Made by a program: the position numbers and the translations under genes
Assembly: GCF_008000755.1 (NCBI RefSeq)
Contig: NZ_CP041690.1
Coordinates: 3,349,260-3,413,259, forward strand
Reading direction: 5' to 3'
Length of the DNA stretch: 64,000 bases
DNA from: Youhaiella tibetensis
GTDB taxonomy: Bacteria; Pseudomonadota; Alphaproteobacteria; Rhizobiales; Devosiaceae
Notes under the pieces: model-generated
The model's input: the letters and a program-made list of their open reading frames with translations, nothing else
What the model was told of the DNA's origin: nothing
Databases searched by the model: none
Shown: positions 7,582 through 18,793 of the stretch, in pieces
Position numbering within the stretch: position 1 is the stretch's first letter
Layout: each line of letters opens with the position of its first letter

Positions 7582-8625
7582 TCAGACCGTGTGTTCGTGC
7601 CGATCCTGTTCGGTGACGACGGCGGTATCGAGCACCTTCTGGATGTTGGCCGCGTGGCGGAAGCTGGGCTCCATGGTCTTGCCCTGAGCCACGGCCTTGG
7701 CAAAACGCTGGTAGTTGGTCTCGACCGGTTCGACCGCGACTTCCTTCCAGGTGCCTGTCTCGGCATCTTCGCCTGAGCAAACTAGGAGCTTGCTCCAGTC
7801 GTGGCGGTGCTGAACTTCCACGCCGCCCTTCTCCCCGTAGACGCGCAGCCGCAGCTCGTTGAAGTGACCGGTAGCCCAGCGGGTGGCGTGCACCACGCCC
7901 AAGGCACCGTTCTCGAGCTCCAGCGTCATGGCGAAGCTGTCATTGGCGTCCAGGTCATATTCACCGATCTTGTTGCCGGGTGCCTTGTCGAACGTCTTGA
8001 GGCGGCAGAACACATGATCGATATCGCTGCCCGCGCCATAGACGGCGAAGTCCAGGATATGGATGCCGATATCGCCAAGCGTGCCGTTCGAGCCGTGCTT
8101 CTTGGACAGGCGCCACAGCCACTGGCTTTCGGTGCGCCAGTCGCCCCAGGCCTTGGACACCAGCCAGCTCTGCAGGTAGCTGGCCTCGACGTGCTTGACC
8201 TTGCCGATCTCACCCGACTGCACAATCTGGCGCGCACGCTGAAGCTGGGCCACGTTGCGGTAGGTGAGGTTGACCATGTTGACCACGCCCGCCTTTTCGG
8301 CGGCCTCGGTCATCTCCATGGCCTTGGCATAGTCCGTCGCCAGCGGCTTTTCACAGAACACGTGCTTGCCGGCCGCGATTGCCGCCATCGAGGTCGGATG
8401 GTGAATCGCATCGGGCGTCACGTTGGCGATGGCATCGAACTCGCCCCAGGCCAGCGCCGCATCGAGCGATGGAAAGGCGTTGGGGATGTTGTGCGCGGTA
8501 TTGAACGCCTCGACCCGCTTCGGATCGACGTCGACGCCACCCACCAAGGTGACGCCGTCGATGGCGGCAAAGTGCTTGGCATGCTGGTTGGCCATGCCCC
8601 CAGTGCCCAAAATCAGCAGACGCAT
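7582..8625 (-). CDS. thuB: Gfo/Idh/MocA family NAD(P)-dependent oxidoreductase, ThuB
   Basis: 347 residues. The N-terminal Rossmann domain has ILGTGGMANQHAKHF and a VDVDPKRVEAF strand-helix. The active-site EKPLA occurs in HVFCEKPLATDY, and the C-terminal half is the Gfo/Idh/MocA alpha/beta domain. In Sinorhizobium, ThuB with ThuA converts trehalose (and related disaccharides) toward 3-keto derivatives. It directly follows thuA: the TAA of thuA abuts the ATG of thuB with no base between, so they are one operon ending at the terminator 22 bp downstream. An operator shared with the thuE promoter lies upstream of thuA. Confidence 0.85.
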   Translation of the reverse strand: MRLLILGTGGMANQHAKHFAAIDGVTLVGGVDVDPKRVEAFNTAHNIPNAFPSLDAALAWGEFDAIANVTPDAIHHPTSMAAIAAGKHVFCEKPLATDYAKAMEMTEAAEKAGVVNMVNLTYRNVAQLQRARQIVQSGEIGKVKHVEASYLQSWLVSKAWGDWRTESQWLWRLSKKHGSNGTLGDIGIHILDFAVYGAGSDIDHVFCRLKTFDKAPGNKIGEYDLDANDSFAMTLELENGALGVVHATRWATGHFNELRLRVYGEKGGVEVQHRHDWSKLLVCSGEDAETGTWKEVAVEPVETNYQRFAKAVAQGKTMEPSFRHAANIQKVLDTAVVTEQDRHEHTV

Positions 8626-9414
8626 TTAGCGCATCCCCTCCTGGCGGCCACGACCGTGGTGAAGCTTGGGACCCCGTTCCTCGATCTTCTCGATCGCCTC
8701 TTCGACCGGACGGTTCGGCGCGTCGGTGATCCACTCAAAGCGGTTTGGGTTGTAGGCCCAGTTGACCGCGTTGCGCAGCACCTGGCCAACCGTCTCGTCG
8801 TGATAGGTCGGGTAGGTCTCGTGGCCCGGACGGAAGTAGAAGATGTTGCCGGCGCCGCGACGATAGGTAAGGCCCGAACGGAACACTTCCCCGCCCTGGA
8901 ACCAGGAGACGAAAACGGTCTCGAGCGGCTCGGGCACCGAGAAGGGTTCGCCGTACATCTCTTCGTTCTCGAGCTCGAAATACTGCGGCAGCCCCTTGGC
9001 GATCGGGTGACCCGGGTTGACGACCCACAGGCGCTCACGCTCGCCCGCCTCGCGCCAGGAAAGCGCGCAAGGCGTTCCCATCAGACGCTTGAAAATCTTG
9101 GAAAAGTGCCCGGAATGCAAGACGATCAGGCCCATGCCTTCCCAAACGCGCTTGGCGACACGTTCGACGATCTCGTCCTGGACATCGCCATGCGCGGCGT
9201 GACCCCACCAGATCAGCACGTCGGTATCGGCGAGTTTTTCGACCGTCAGGCCATGCTCGGGTTCCTGGAGCGTGGCGGTTGCGGTGGAGATGTTGGAATC
9301 GGGCGAAAGCAGCTTGGCAATCGCGTTGTGCATTCCGTTCGGATAGTTGTCCGCGACAACCTGGTTCTTCTGTTCGTGGACGTTTTCGCCCCAAACGAGC
9401 GTGCGGATCGGCAT
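8626..9414 (-). CDS. thuA: ThuA, trehalose utilisation protein
   Basis: 262 residues from [15 protein letters not shown], with GGAGAT before the ATG; an open upstream extension is rejected because the operator palindrome lies in it. The fold is ThuA/glutamine-amidotransferase-like: [28 protein letters not shown] and [18 protein letters not shown] carry the conserved His residues. In rhizobia thuA lies with thuB behind thuEFGK. Here thuAB is about 49 kb from thuEFGK and keeps its own operator. That makes this pair the catabolic arm of the importer at 58-62 kb (inference from the operator and family). Confidence 0.85.
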   Translation of the reverse strand: MPIRTLVWGENVHEQKNQVVADNYPNGMHNAIAKLLSPDSNISTATATLQEPEHGLTVEKLADTDVLIWWGHAAHGDVQDEIVERVAKRVWEGMGLIVLHSGHFSKIFKRLMGTPCALSWREAGERERLWVVNPGHPIAKGLPQYFELENEEMYGEPFSVPEPLETVFVSWFQGGEVFRSGLTYRRGAGNIFYFRPGHETYPTYHDETVGQVLRNAVNWAYNPNRFEWITDAPNRPVEEAIEKIEERGPKLHHGRGRQEGMR

Positions 9415-9526
9415 CGAGATCTCCAGAGAGGTAGGGTGGTTTCCGGCTCGCCGCGACCCCTCCTCTTGGCCGAGACGAAAAAGGCTAGGCTGTTCTTTGC
9501 GCTCCCGCACGCCCTTTTCCAAAGCG

Positions 9527-9544
9527 CTTTGGAAGTTTCCCGTG
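9527..9544. promoter_or_regulatory. LacI-type operator of thuAB (probable ThuR site)
   Basis: TTCCAAAGCGCTTTGGAA is a perfect 18-bp palindrome 113 bp before the thuA ATG. Its core CAAAGCGCTTTG recurs exactly before thuE (62288-62299). A central CG flanked by AAAGC/GCTTT is the usual LacI/GalR operator form. Confidence 0.8.
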
Positions 9545-9559
9545 CAAGGTCTACAGCGA

Positions 9560-10651
9560 TTAGCCAACGCGACGCAAGTGGGCGTCGAAATTGAAATCGA
9601 ACTGATGGTGCGGAGCTGTCGAACCGGCAACACCCATCATTTCGCCCCAGCCGCTGGTGGCCACGAAGCCTTTGGAATCGCGAGCCAGGCCCGAGCCGCT
9701 TCGCATTGTGGTGCTGCCGAGGGGCCTGGTGGTGTCGGCATCGATGGCCAGGATGGTGTTGCCCGTGGAGGACGACACGGCGATCATTGCACGGTCCGCG
9801 GAAACCTCGATGGCGCCGACATAGTTGTCGAGCGAGGTTAGGTGATCGTGGGAAAGTTCGATGAGCCGGATTTCTCCATCCAGCGTAGCATACCCGACCA
9901 GTTGCGGGCGCTCTTCGGCCGGTCCGCGGAACTGGCAGCCGAACCAGACGCGGTTGGCATAGTCGACCACCATGTGGCGGATAGAGACCTGATGGAGGTC
10001 GGACGAGAGGCGCATTTGGCCGATGAGGCGACCGTCCGAGGAGTCCACGAACGCGAGCGAGGGGTCCATCGTGTCGATGTTGAGTTCGCTTCGCCCGTAA
10101 TCCGGATGGGTTTCGATGCCGCCATTGGCAATGACGAAGGTTCGGTTGTCCGGCATCAGGATGATTTCGTGCGGGCCGGTCCCGTAGGTGTCGAATTCTC
10201 CAATCCGCCGATAGCCGTCGGTAGCATCGAAGATGCCGACCACGCCGCGCGCATTCTCGAAATCGTTCTCGGTGGCATAGAGCAAGCGACCATCGGGCGA
10301 GAAGACGCCGTGGCCAAAGAAATGACGCCCCGGAACGCTGGTCAGGGTAACTGGCAGGTCGCCCCCGCGCGCATCGAATACCACCGCGAACGTTCCCGGC
10401 TGGCGCGCAAACACGACCGCCTTTCCGGTTACGGGAGAATAAGTGATGTCGTGGCCGCGGTCCGGCAGATCGACGCTGGAAACCAGGTCACCCCGCTCGG
10501 TGACCAGGGCAGCGGCGAAACCGCCCTGCCGGCGCTGGATGGCGGAGGCGAAGACAAGTTCGGCCCGATCGAGCGCTGCGGCACGCCGCGGCAGCAGCGA
10601 GGCGGCAAACCCGGCGCCTGCTGCCTTGAGGAATGCCCTTCGCTGCCACAT
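9560..10651 (-). CDS. DUF1513 domain protein, Tat-exported
   Basis: 363 residues. The second of two ATGs is chosen because GGGAGG is 7 nt from it but only 1 nt from the first. It begins [14 protein letters not shown], a textbook Tat signal. The rest is a beta-propeller-like DUF1513 protein with repeats such as [18 protein letters not shown] and [22 protein letters not shown]. It is the last gene of the imelysin/di-heme/imelysin/DUF1513 cluster, separated by 13 bp from the gene before. This set is associated with iron-limited growth in other proteobacteria; the molecular role of DUF1513 is unknown. Confidence 0.85.
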   Translation of the reverse strand: MWQRRAFLKAAGAGFAASLLPRRAAALDRAELVFASAIQRRQGGFAAALVTERGDLVSSVDLPDRGHDITYSPVTGKAVVFARQPGTFAVVFDARGGDLPVTLTSVPGRHFFGHGVFSPDGRLLYATENDFENARGVVGIFDATDGYRRIGEFDTYGTGPHEIILMPDNRTFVIANGGIETHPDYGRSELNIDTMDPSLAFVDSSDGRLIGQMRLSSDLHQVSIRHMVVDYANRVWFGCQFRGPAEERPQLVGYATLDGEIRLIELSHDHLTSLDNYVGAIEVSADRAMIAVSSSTGNTILAIDADTTRPLGSTTMRSGSGLARDSKGFVATSGWGEMMGVAGSTAPHHQFDFNFDAHLRRVG

Positions 10652-10664
10652 CGCCATGCCTCCC

Positions 10665-11735
10665 TCAGTCGCCGTCGAGCGCTGAGAAACCGACCGAAAG
10701 GCCCAGCGCCGCCGAGAGGTCTTCGCCTACCAGCGTGTCCAGGGATTTCGTGACGATCACCAGATATTCGAGCGCCTTGAACTGCTTAGGATCGGCCACA
10801 GCCTCATCCATGGGCGAGGTGATGACCGCCAGCGCCCGCTTGGCATTGGCGAACTCGAATTCGGCGCCATTGGCAATCCAGGCATTGTCGGCGCCCATTA
10901 CCTCGGGGAAGCGTGCCTTGGCAAAGAAATCGGAAAGCCCCGAGAAATTGGCCGCAAGCGCCGGGACAGTCATGCCCGAACGCCAGAACAATGCCGACTT
11001 CGGCTTGGGCTGACCGGCGCTGGTCCCCAGAATCGGCAGGACGCGTTGATCGCGGATCGCTTCGGTGCCGTGAACCAGCGAGGCAGCGAGCTTTTCGAGT
11101 ACTTCGGTCTGCGTACGGTAGTCATCCGCATCCGGCCTGGGATTTTCGAGGGCTGTGCTGATCCCTTGTGGGTCGCTCCATTCGGCATCCATCTCCGCAG
11201 TCACCTCGCCGATGAGCGCGGCGATCGAAGCGGCGAAACTGCAACGATAGGCGCCACCAGACCCCGCCAGTTCCTCGGCACCTGTACCGAACAACAGGTA
11301 TTCGAGCGCGCCCAACCCCTGCATGGCCACGCTCTTGCCCGCCAGGTCCTTGGGATTGGTTGCGCTCGCGTCTTCCGCCGCCAGAGCCTGCTGCACCTGC
11401 TTGAGGGCGATGCCCTTGCGGTCGGGCCAGAACAGCATGCGCTCGATCCGGTTGTTCGAACCCAAGGGACCGACATGAACGAACTCGACGCCGGAATATG
11501 CAAGGACTACGGCCTTGAACCCGTCCCTGCCGACCGAAAGGTGCTCTTCCGAGGGCGTTGCACAAAGCGCGGCAATCCCATCCTTCATGGAAGCGGCGCT
11601 CGTCGCCAGTTCGTGGAAGCCGGGGCGAATGAAGTCCTCAACCGCGGCCGAAATCACCTCACCCGTGGTGACGGGTGCCTGGGCCAGGACAGGCGTAGTG
11701 GCAAGTGCGAAGGCGGCAGCAAGGAACAGGCGCAT
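10665..11735 (-). CDS. Imelysin family (M75-like) periplasmic protein, degenerate motif
   Basis: 356 residues with a Sec signal (MRLFLAAAFALATTPVLAQ). It has the helical imelysin fold, but where the family has GxHxxE this protein reads GLGALEYLLFG, so the conserved His is a Gly. It may bind differently from the partner imelysin at 13317-14585. Its ATG shares a base with the TGA of the di-heme gene (TGATG), so they are coupled. Imelysin-like proteins are periplasmic or surface proteins of iron uptake, related to EfeO; peptidase activity is doubtful for most. Confidence 0.85.
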   Translation of the reverse strand: MRLFLAAAFALATTPVLAQAPVTTGEVISAAVEDFIRPGFHELATSAASMKDGIAALCATPSEEHLSVGRDGFKAVVLAYSGVEFVHVGPLGSNNRIERMLFWPDRKGIALKQVQQALAAEDASATNPKDLAGKSVAMQGLGALEYLLFGTGAEELAGSGGAYRCSFAASIAALIGEVTAEMDAEWSDPQGISTALENPRPDADDYRTQTEVLEKLAASLVHGTEAIRDQRVLPILGTSAGQPKPKSALFWRSGMTVPALAANFSGLSDFFAKARFPEVMGADNAWIANGAEFEFANAKRALAVITSPMDEAVADPKQFKALEYLVIVTKSLDTLVGEDLSAALGLSVGFSALDGD

Positions 11736-13246
11736 CAGAGCGACTCCAGGAAGGCAATGAGGGCATCGCGTTCGGTTTTCGTCATGCGGGTGAAGGCATC
11801 GCGCGCCTTCTGGGCCTCGCCGCCATGCCAGAGCACTGCCTCGGTGAGACTGCGTGCCCGCCCGTCGTGGAGGAACAGCGTGTGGCCTGAAATCGTCTCC
11901 GTCAGCCCGATGCCCCAAAGCGGCGGCGTGCGCCATTCATAGCCATGGGCATCGCCCTCGGGCCGCAGGTCGGCCAGCCCGTCTCCCATGTCGTGGAGCA
12001 AGAGATCGCTATAGGGCCAGATGAGCTGGAAACGCAGGGCATCCACCTCGGCCTTCCGGCTGGTGACGAACTTCGGCACGTGGCACGTGGCACAGCCGGC
12101 TTCGTAAAAGGCCTGCTTGCCGGCCAGCACCTTGGGATCGTCGAAGCCGCGCCGCTGCGGCACGCCAAGGTTCTGGGAGTAGAAGGTCACAAGGTCGAGG
12201 ATCGGATCGGGCGCTTCGGATTCACCGGCGGCGTTGTCGCCCGTCGGCATGGAAAGGCATTGCTGCTGGTTGGCCGTGCAGTCGCCGAACGACTGGTTGA
12301 CCAGGGGCGTCGAAATGCCAAGGTCGCCGGCAAAGGCGTGCGCCGCCTGGACCCGGATACTGGGCGCGCCTGCCTTCCACCCGAAACGTCCAAGCGCAAC
12401 CTTGCCCGAGACGGGGTCGTGCACCCAGTTGGGCTTGCCCGAAACCCCATCGCCATCCCGGTCCCCGGGATCGGCATTGGCAAGAATATCCTCGACGGGC
12501 ACGGCTTCGAGCAGGCCCAGGCCGATCATCTGCGGAGTAACACGCGGAGACAGCATCACGTCGGGGGCCATCGGGCCGTAACCGAGGTCGGCGACCGAAT
12601 AGGTGGGCTTGCGTAGCGTCACTACCGTTCCATCCCCCAACGTCACCGGCACGTCTTCATAGGTGACCTGCATGTGCCCTTCGCCACGCAGGCCCGGCAC
12701 TGCGCTCTCCTGGAGCTGCGTGCCGTAGGTGGGCTCTGCGATGACGTCGGTCTCGTGGTTGGCGATGGCGCTCTTTTGCGCGGCTGTAGTTGCCGGAACG
12801 GAAAGGCGCAGGAACATCGATTCCGAGCTCTCGCCCGGATTGAAGGGCGGATGCCCGCGGCCATCCTTGAGGTGGCAGTTCTGGCACCCGCGCGAGTTGA
12901 ACAGCGGGCCCAGTCCGTCCGACGCCTTGGTAGAGGATGGCGCCGAAACCCAGAGCTTGGTGAAGAACCCGTTGCCCAGATTGAAGCGCTCCTGCTGCTC
13001 GAACGAAAGGTTGGCGGAGGGGAGCGAAAAGCTGTCGCGGTTGACGAGCTTCTTGGTGGTCGCGGCGCCGGCGGGAAGCAGTTCGAACCGCTCGGGCTTG
13101 GAGAAATCCTGTGTGGGTGCAGTGACCGCCCGAACCCTCTCGAGGTCCTTCGGCGTCAGGTCGGAGCGCACCCCTCCCCCATCCTGCGCAAAAGCAAGTC
13201 CAGCCGAAATGACGAGGGCCAGGAGCGCGGTGAGGGTCTTGTGCAT
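11735..13246 (-). CDS. Di-heme c-type cytochrome / thiol oxidoreductase-like protein (DUF1111)
   Basis: 503 residues starting at the Sec signal MHKTLTALLALVISAGLAFA. Two c-haem sites are visible: CQNCH at about residues 121-125 and CATCH at 385-389. Between them is the DUF1111 region (GLLEAVPVEDILANADPGDRDG). It should be a periplasmic redox protein. Located between two imelysins, it may change the oxidation state of iron or haem bound by them; that is inference from the conserved gene order. The longer upstream reading is Ser/Arg-rich and non-coding in appearance. Confidence 0.88.
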   Translation of the reverse strand: MHKTLTALLALVISAGLAFAQDGGGVRSDLTPKDLERVRAVTAPTQDFSKPERFELLPAGAATTKKLVNRDSFSLPSANLSFEQQERFNLGNGFFTKLWVSAPSSTKASDGLGPLFNSRGCQNCHLKDGRGHPPFNPGESSESMFLRLSVPATTAAQKSAIANHETDVIAEPTYGTQLQESAVPGLRGEGHMQVTYEDVPVTLGDGTVVTLRKPTYSVADLGYGPMAPDVMLSPRVTPQMIGLGLLEAVPVEDILANADPGDRDGDGVSGKPNWVHDPVSGKVALGRFGWKAGAPSIRVQAAHAFAGDLGISTPLVNQSFGDCTANQQQCLSMPTGDNAAGESEAPDPILDLVTFYSQNLGVPQRRGFDDPKVLAGKQAFYEAGCATCHVPKFVTSRKAEVDALRFQLIWPYSDLLLHDMGDGLADLRPEGDAHGYEWRTPPLWGIGLTETISGHTLFLHDGRARSLTEAVLWHGGEAQKARDAFTRMTKTERDALIAFLESL

Positions 13247-13316
13247 TGGCGATGCGCCTGTAGGCGAATGGGTGGGCGCCGCATCCATAATGGCGCGGCG
13301 CCCCGGAGTCGAATTC

Positions 13317-14585
<1,269 letters not shown>

Positions 14586-14670
14586 CCGGTCCTCCAAACT
14601 GCTCGTTTGAGGGCGGACTAACAAAGCTGACTGGCGTTATCCAGAAAAATCGACGCAGTCTGGAACGAGT

Positions 14671-15561
14671 CTAAGAACCGGCACGGCAGCCGCTCGACAA
14701 TTGAGGCGACAGCCACTCCAGCGCCGGAACGATCGACTGCTGCCAGGTCTCCCAGTAATGCCGCCCGGCCGCAATGCGCAGATGGCTATCCAAGCCTGCT
14801 TCCAGCAGCTTCTGGTGCATGAGCACGTTTGCAGCGATGAGATCGGGATAGTCACGATCACCAATGCAGAGCCAGAAGTTCGGCTTGTCCTCGGCCCGGC
14901 GTAGGCCGCGCATGTGATTGAAAGGGTTGGCCTTGTTGAACCGCGCCATGTCGAAAGGCGTCCCGAAGGCACCCTTGTAAAGCCCTGCCAGGTCCCAGCG
15001 CAGCCGCGGATCGTCCTTGACCATGGGCTGGTGCAGCGCACCTGAAAGACTGATCGCCGCCGTGAAGAGCTCGGGGTGATCGAAGGTCATCAGCAAGGCG
15101 CCCCATCCGCCCATCGAAAGCCCGCCTATCGCGCGACCTTCACGACAGGCTGCCGTAGGCAGGCTGGCATCGATGGCCGCTATCAGGTCGGTGGTGAAAG
15201 CGGTCTCGACCAGCCCCAGGCCGCCCGCATCGGGATTGTCGACATACCAGCTGTCGCCCGCCCCCGGCGCCACCACCACCATCGGCTTGATGCGTCCTTC
15301 GGCAATGGCGCGGTCGAGAATGGGACCCAGATTACCCCAGGTAAACCAGTCGCCATCCGCTCCGGTCAGGCCGTGCAACAGGTAGACGACCGGCCACCGC
15401 TCTCCTTCGGCGGGAAATGGAAACGGCTTGTAGACCGCATAGGGTATGGGCCTGCCCAAGGTCGGGCTCGGCGCCGAAAGCTTGTATTCGACGATGCCGG
15501 CTCCGAATGCGGCGCCGGCGGTGAGCAGACCTGCGGCCAGCCCAAGAATCCATTTCATCAT
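14671..15561 (-). CDS. Exported alpha/beta-hydrolase esterase (esterase D / XynZ-like)
   Basis: 296 residues with a signal peptide (MMKWILGLAAGLLTAGAAFG). The catalytic serine sits in GGLSMGGWG, the oxyanion region in VVYLLHGLTGADGDW, the acid probably in LCIGDRDYPD, and the His in AAGRHYWETW. This is the putative-esterase/feruloyl-esterase group, which hydrolyses acyl esters of sugars, glutathione or phenolics. GGGAGGAG precedes paired ATGs. No operon partner is evident, so the ester is unknown. It diverges from the ABC operon at 15953. Confidence 0.85.
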   Translation of the reverse strand: MMKWILGLAAGLLTAGAAFGAGIVEYKLSAPSPTLGRPIPYAVYKPFPFPAEGERWPVVYLLHGLTGADGDWFTWGNLGPILDRAIAEGRIKPMVVVAPGAGDSWYVDNPDAGGLGLVETAFTTDLIAAIDASLPTAACREGRAIGGLSMGGWGALLMTFDHPELFTAAISLSGALHQPMVKDDPRLRWDLAGLYKGAFGTPFDMARFNKANPFNHMRGLRRAEDKPNFWLCIGDRDYPDLIAANVLMHQKLLEAGLDSHLRIAAGRHYWETWQQSIVPALEWLSPQLSSGCRAGS

Positions 15562-15952
15562 GACGTGCTCCTCCCAAAGCGCGCCGATGAAGGCCGACCA
15601 GTTCTCCGCCGCGCAAATGAAAAACAGCGTTTCCCAAGACGAGCCCAGGTCTTGTTCACAGTTTCCTTGCGTTTCCCGGCGCCATTTCAGTGAAACAATT
15701 GGTCCGTGTACATGCTGGACGAAGTGTCACATTCAGTGCTTAATCAAGATCACGGTGTGGGAGGGAACCCGGATCCGGCCATTTGCCGAAGGACTCGTAA
15801 GTCCCCGTAGAAGTTGCCTTTTGGGGCTTGCGCGCGCTTAACGCCATCGTCGGAAATCTGTCATGCGAGTGTCATCTGGCAAACGTAAGCAGCCGCGGTC
15901 CTTGGCGACGCCGTCAATAAGTCACCAAGACATAACAACATGGAGACGCAGG
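15562..15952. promoter_or_regulatory. Divergent promoter region, 391 bp
   Basis: It holds the leaders of the esterase (-) and of the ABC operon (+). TTCAGTG occurs twice (near 15686 and 15733), too short to call an operator. No riboswitch signature (TPP or cobalamin boxes) and no EcfG promoter was found; GGAAC near 15765 lacks a CGTT partner. Confidence 0.4.
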
Positions 15953-17062
15953 ATGACTTTCCAGAAAGCGTGTGTCGTGTCGGTATCGGTCGTAGCGCTC
16001 ATCGCGTCGGCCGCCCCGTCATTCGCTCAGACCGATCTCAATGCGCTTTACGAAGCCGCAAAGGGCGAAGGCCAGCTCACCGTCATCGCGCTGCCGCACG
16101 ACTGGTGCGGCTATGGCGCTGTGATCGACGGCTTCAAGGCCAAGTATCCCGGCATCACCGTCAACGAGTTGAACCCGGACGCCGGCTCGGCCGATGAAAT
16201 CGAAGCCATCAAGGCCAACAAGGACAACACCGGTCCCCAGGCTCCCGACGTGATCGACGTCGGCCTGCCCTTCGGTCCCTCCGCCAAGGCCGACGGCCTC
16301 ATCCAGCCCTACAAGGTCTCCACCTGGGATACGATCCCCGACAGCGCCAAGGATGCCGACGGCTACTGGTACGGTGACTATTACGGCGCCATGGCTTTCC
16401 TCGTGAACAGCGACCTCGTCTCCAAGGCTCCGACCTCGTGGGCTGAACTGACCGGTGCCGATTACGCCAACGCCGTCGCCCTCGCCGGCGACCCGCGCGC
16501 TTCGGCCCAGGCCATCCAGAGCGTCTACGCTGCCGGCCTCGCCGCTGGCGGCAAGACCGCCGAGGACGCCGCCAATGCCGGCCTCAAGTTCTTCGCCGAC
16601 GTCAACGCCAAGGGCAACTTCGTGCCCGTGATCGGCAAGGCCGCCTCGCTTGCCCAGGGCACCACCCCGATTGTCATCGCCTGGGATTACAACGCCCTGG
16701 CCTGGCGCGATGGCTTTGCAGGCAACCCCAAGGCCGAAGTCATCATCCCGTCCGATGCGGTGGTCGCCGGTGTCTACGTCCAGGCCATCTCGGCCTACGC
16801 CCCGCACCCCAACGCGGCCAAGCTCTGGATGGAGTATCTCTATTCGGACGAAGGTCAGCTTGGCTGGCTCAAGGGCTATTGCCACCCGATCCGCTTCAAC
16901 GACCTGGCCGACAACGGCAAGATCCCGCAGGAACTGCTCGACGCACTTCCGCCGGCCGCCAACTACGCCAAGGCCGTCTTCCCAACCGTGGATGAACAGA
17001 ACGCCGCCAAGGCGATCATCACCAAGGATTGGGACTCGGTCGTCGGGGCCAATGTCCAGTAA
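15953..17062 (+). CDS. ABC transporter periplasmic binding protein (family 1), substrate unknown
   Basis: 369 residues from MTFQKACVVSVSVVALIA, a Sec signal ending SFAQ; the ATG follows GGAGACGCAGG. It has the two-lobed family-1 fold of iron, polyamine and thiamine binding proteins (EGQLTVIALPHDWCGYG; LNPDAGSADEIEAIK; GYWYGDYYGAMAFLVN). Operon order is binding protein, two permeases, ATPase, each overlapping the next. The upstream and downstream genes (esterase, sulfurtransferase) do not fix a substrate, and ligand residues typical of Fe(III) or polyamine sites are not obvious. Confidence 0.85.
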   Translation: MTFQKACVVSVSVVALIASAAPSFAQTDLNALYEAAKGEGQLTVIALPHDWCGYGAVIDGFKAKYPGITVNELNPDAGSADEIEAIKANKDNTGPQAPDVIDVGLPFGPSAKADGLIQPYKVSTWDTIPDSAKDADGYWYGDYYGAMAFLVNSDLVSKAPTSWAELTGADYANAVALAGDPRASAQAIQSVYAAGLAAGGKTAEDAANAGLKFFADVNAKGNFVPVIGKAASLAQGTTPIVIAWDYNALAWRDGFAGNPKAEVIIPSDAVVAGVYVQAISAYAPHPNAAKLWMEYLYSDEGQLGWLKGYCHPIRFNDLADNGKIPQELLDALPPAANYAKAVFPTVDEQNAAKAIITKDWDSVVGANVQ

Positions 17063-18002
17063 TACGGACACCGCTGGCCCGATCGCCAACAAGACGGCCG
17101 GCTCGGAGCAATCCGGGCCGGTTGTCGCCGCCTCCCCCAACCCCTTGAGCTTTTTCGGCGGCATGCGCCTGAGCGAGTTCCTCGGGGTTGTGCCGTTTCT
17201 CGTCTTTGCCGTGATGTTCCTGATCGCCCCCACGCTGTTTCTCGTGGGCGCGGCGTTCCTCGACGATGCCGGCAACTTCACGCTTCAGAACATCCTCGAC
17301 CTGGGCTCTCCCCAGATCGTCGCCTCCTTCTGGATTTCCATCCGCGTTTCGGCCGCCTCCGCCTTTCTCGGCGCAGTGATCGGCCTGGTGATCGCGCTCG
17401 CCGTGATCCGCGGGCGGCTCCCGGAGGGTATCCGCTCGGCCGTCCTCACCTTTTCGGGCGTGGCCTCGAACTTCGCCGGCATTCCGCTGGCCTTCGCCTT
17501 CCTCGCCACCCTCGGGCGGTTGGGGCTGATGACCGTGATCCTCAAGCTGATCGGCCTGGATATCTACAAGGCCGGCTTCAACATCCTCAGTTTCTGGGGC
17601 CTGACGATTACCTACCTCTACTTCCAGATACCGCTGATGATCCTCATCATCGCGCCGGCCATCGATGGCCTCAAGAAGGAATGGAGCGAGGCAGCGGCGA
17701 CGCTTGGCGCAACACCGGCACAATTCTGGCGCTATGTCGGCTTGCCGGTGCTCTGGCCCAACCTACTGGGCACGCTCTCGCTGCTCTTCGCCAATGCCTT
17801 CGGCGCCATCGCCACGGCCTACGCGCTGACCGGCTCCTCGCTCAACATCGTGCCGATCCTGCTCTATGCGCAGATCCGTGGCGACGTCCTGCACAACCCT
17901 GGCCTCGGCGCCGCACTGGCTCTGGGCATGATCGTGGTCACCGCGTTCGCCAACGTGCTCTATCTCATCGTCCGGACGCGGGCGGAACGGTGGCTGAAAT
18001 GA
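17052..18002 (+). CDS. ABC transporter permease, first inner-membrane subunit
   Basis: 316 residues; the ATG lies 11 bp inside the binding-protein gene. After a 40-residue cytoplasmic N-terminus come about six helices (LGVVPFLVFAVMFLIAPTLF; ASAFLGAVIGLVIALAVI). The EAA loop is EWSEAAATLGATPAQFWRYV, which contacts the ATPase. It is of the PotB/FbpB-like binding-protein-dependent permease type. Confidence 0.88.
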   Translation: MSSNTDTAGPIANKTAGSEQSGPVVAASPNPLSFFGGMRLSEFLGVVPFLVFAVMFLIAPTLFLVGAAFLDDAGNFTLQNILDLGSPQIVASFWISIRVSAASAFLGAVIGLVIALAVIRGRLPEGIRSAVLTFSGVASNFAGIPLAFAFLATLGRLGLMTVILKLIGLDIYKAGFNILSFWGLTITYLYFQIPLMILIIAPAIDGLKKEWSEAAATLGATPAQFWRYVGLPVLWPNLLGTLSLLFANAFGAIATAYALTGSSLNIVPILLYAQIRGDVLHNPGLGAALALGMIVVTAFANVLYLIVRTRAERWLK

Positions 18003-18793
18003 AGAAGCGCGGACAACCCTGGGCCTGGGTGATCTTCGCCCTAGGCGCCGCCTATTTCCTCATCCCATTGCTGGCAACGTTCGAATTCTCCCTGCGCATC
18101 CGTCGCGAGGGCTACACGTTCGATGCCTACATGAACGTCTTCTCGGACGGTCGCTTCCAGGCGACGTTCACCTACTCGCTCGTGGTGGGGTTGGCGGCCA
18201 TCCTGGTCGGTGTCTTCATCGTCGTGCCCGCCGCCTACCTGGTGCGCCTGCGCCTTCCGGCCCTTCGGCCGATCATCGAGTTCGTGACGCTCCTGCCGTT
18301 GATCATTCCCGCCATCATCCTCGTCTTCGGCTACATCAAGCTCTACAACTCCTCGAGCTGGCTGCCCCTGACGGGCAGTGCGCTGGGCACCGACATCCTG
18401 CTGACTTTCGGGTACGTGGCGCTGGCGCTGCCCTACATGTATCGGGCGGTCGACACGGGCTTGCGCACCATCGACGTGCAGACGCTCACCGAAGCGGCCA
18501 ATATCCTGGGCGCCAACCAGTTCACCATCATTTCCCGGGTCATCTTCCCCAACATCATCGTGGCGGTGCTCTCGGGCGCCTTCCTGACGCTCGCCATCGT
18601 CATGGGCGAGTTCACCATCGCCAGCCTCCTCAATCGCCCGGCCTTCGGCCCCTACCTCCAGAACGTAGGCGCCAACCGCGCCTTTGAGCCGGCAGCGCTG
18701 GCGATCATTTCGTTCGTCTTCACCTGGGGCGCCATGGGCATGATCCAGCTTCTCGCCCGCTTCGCCCCCAAAACCGCCGCCAGGACCGATTGA
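17999..18793 (+). CDS. ABC transporter permease, second inner-membrane subunit
   Basis: 264 residues; ATG overlaps the previous TGA (ATGA). About six helices are present (WVIFALGAAYFLIPLLATF; ILVGVFIVVPAAYLVRL; FVTLLPLIIPAIILVFGYI). The EAA loop reads LTEAANILGANQFTIISRV. It is a PotC-type partner of the preceding permease. Confidence 0.88.
   Translation: MKKRGQPWAWVIFALGAAYFLIPLLATFEFSLRIRREGYTFDAYMNVFSDGRFQATFTYSLVVGLAAILVGVFIVVPAAYLVRLRLPALRPIIEFVTLLPLIIPAIILVFGYIKLYNSSSWLPLTGSALGTDILLTFGYVALALPYMYRAVDTGLRTIDVQTLTEAANILGANQFTIISRVIFPNIIVAVLSGAFLTLAIVMGEFTIASLLNRPAFGPYLQNVGANRAFEPAALAIISFVFTWGAMGMIQLLARFAPKTAARTD

Noticed and set aside
14586-14670. Iron-responsive box (Fur, Irr or RirA) before the imelysin cluster
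   Set aside because: Expected from the cluster's biology, but no recognisable box is visible in the 85 bp.
15720-15800. EcfG promoter or riboswitch before the 15953 operon
   Set aside because: GGAAC is present but no CGTT at 16-17 nt, and no conserved riboswitch core can be traced.
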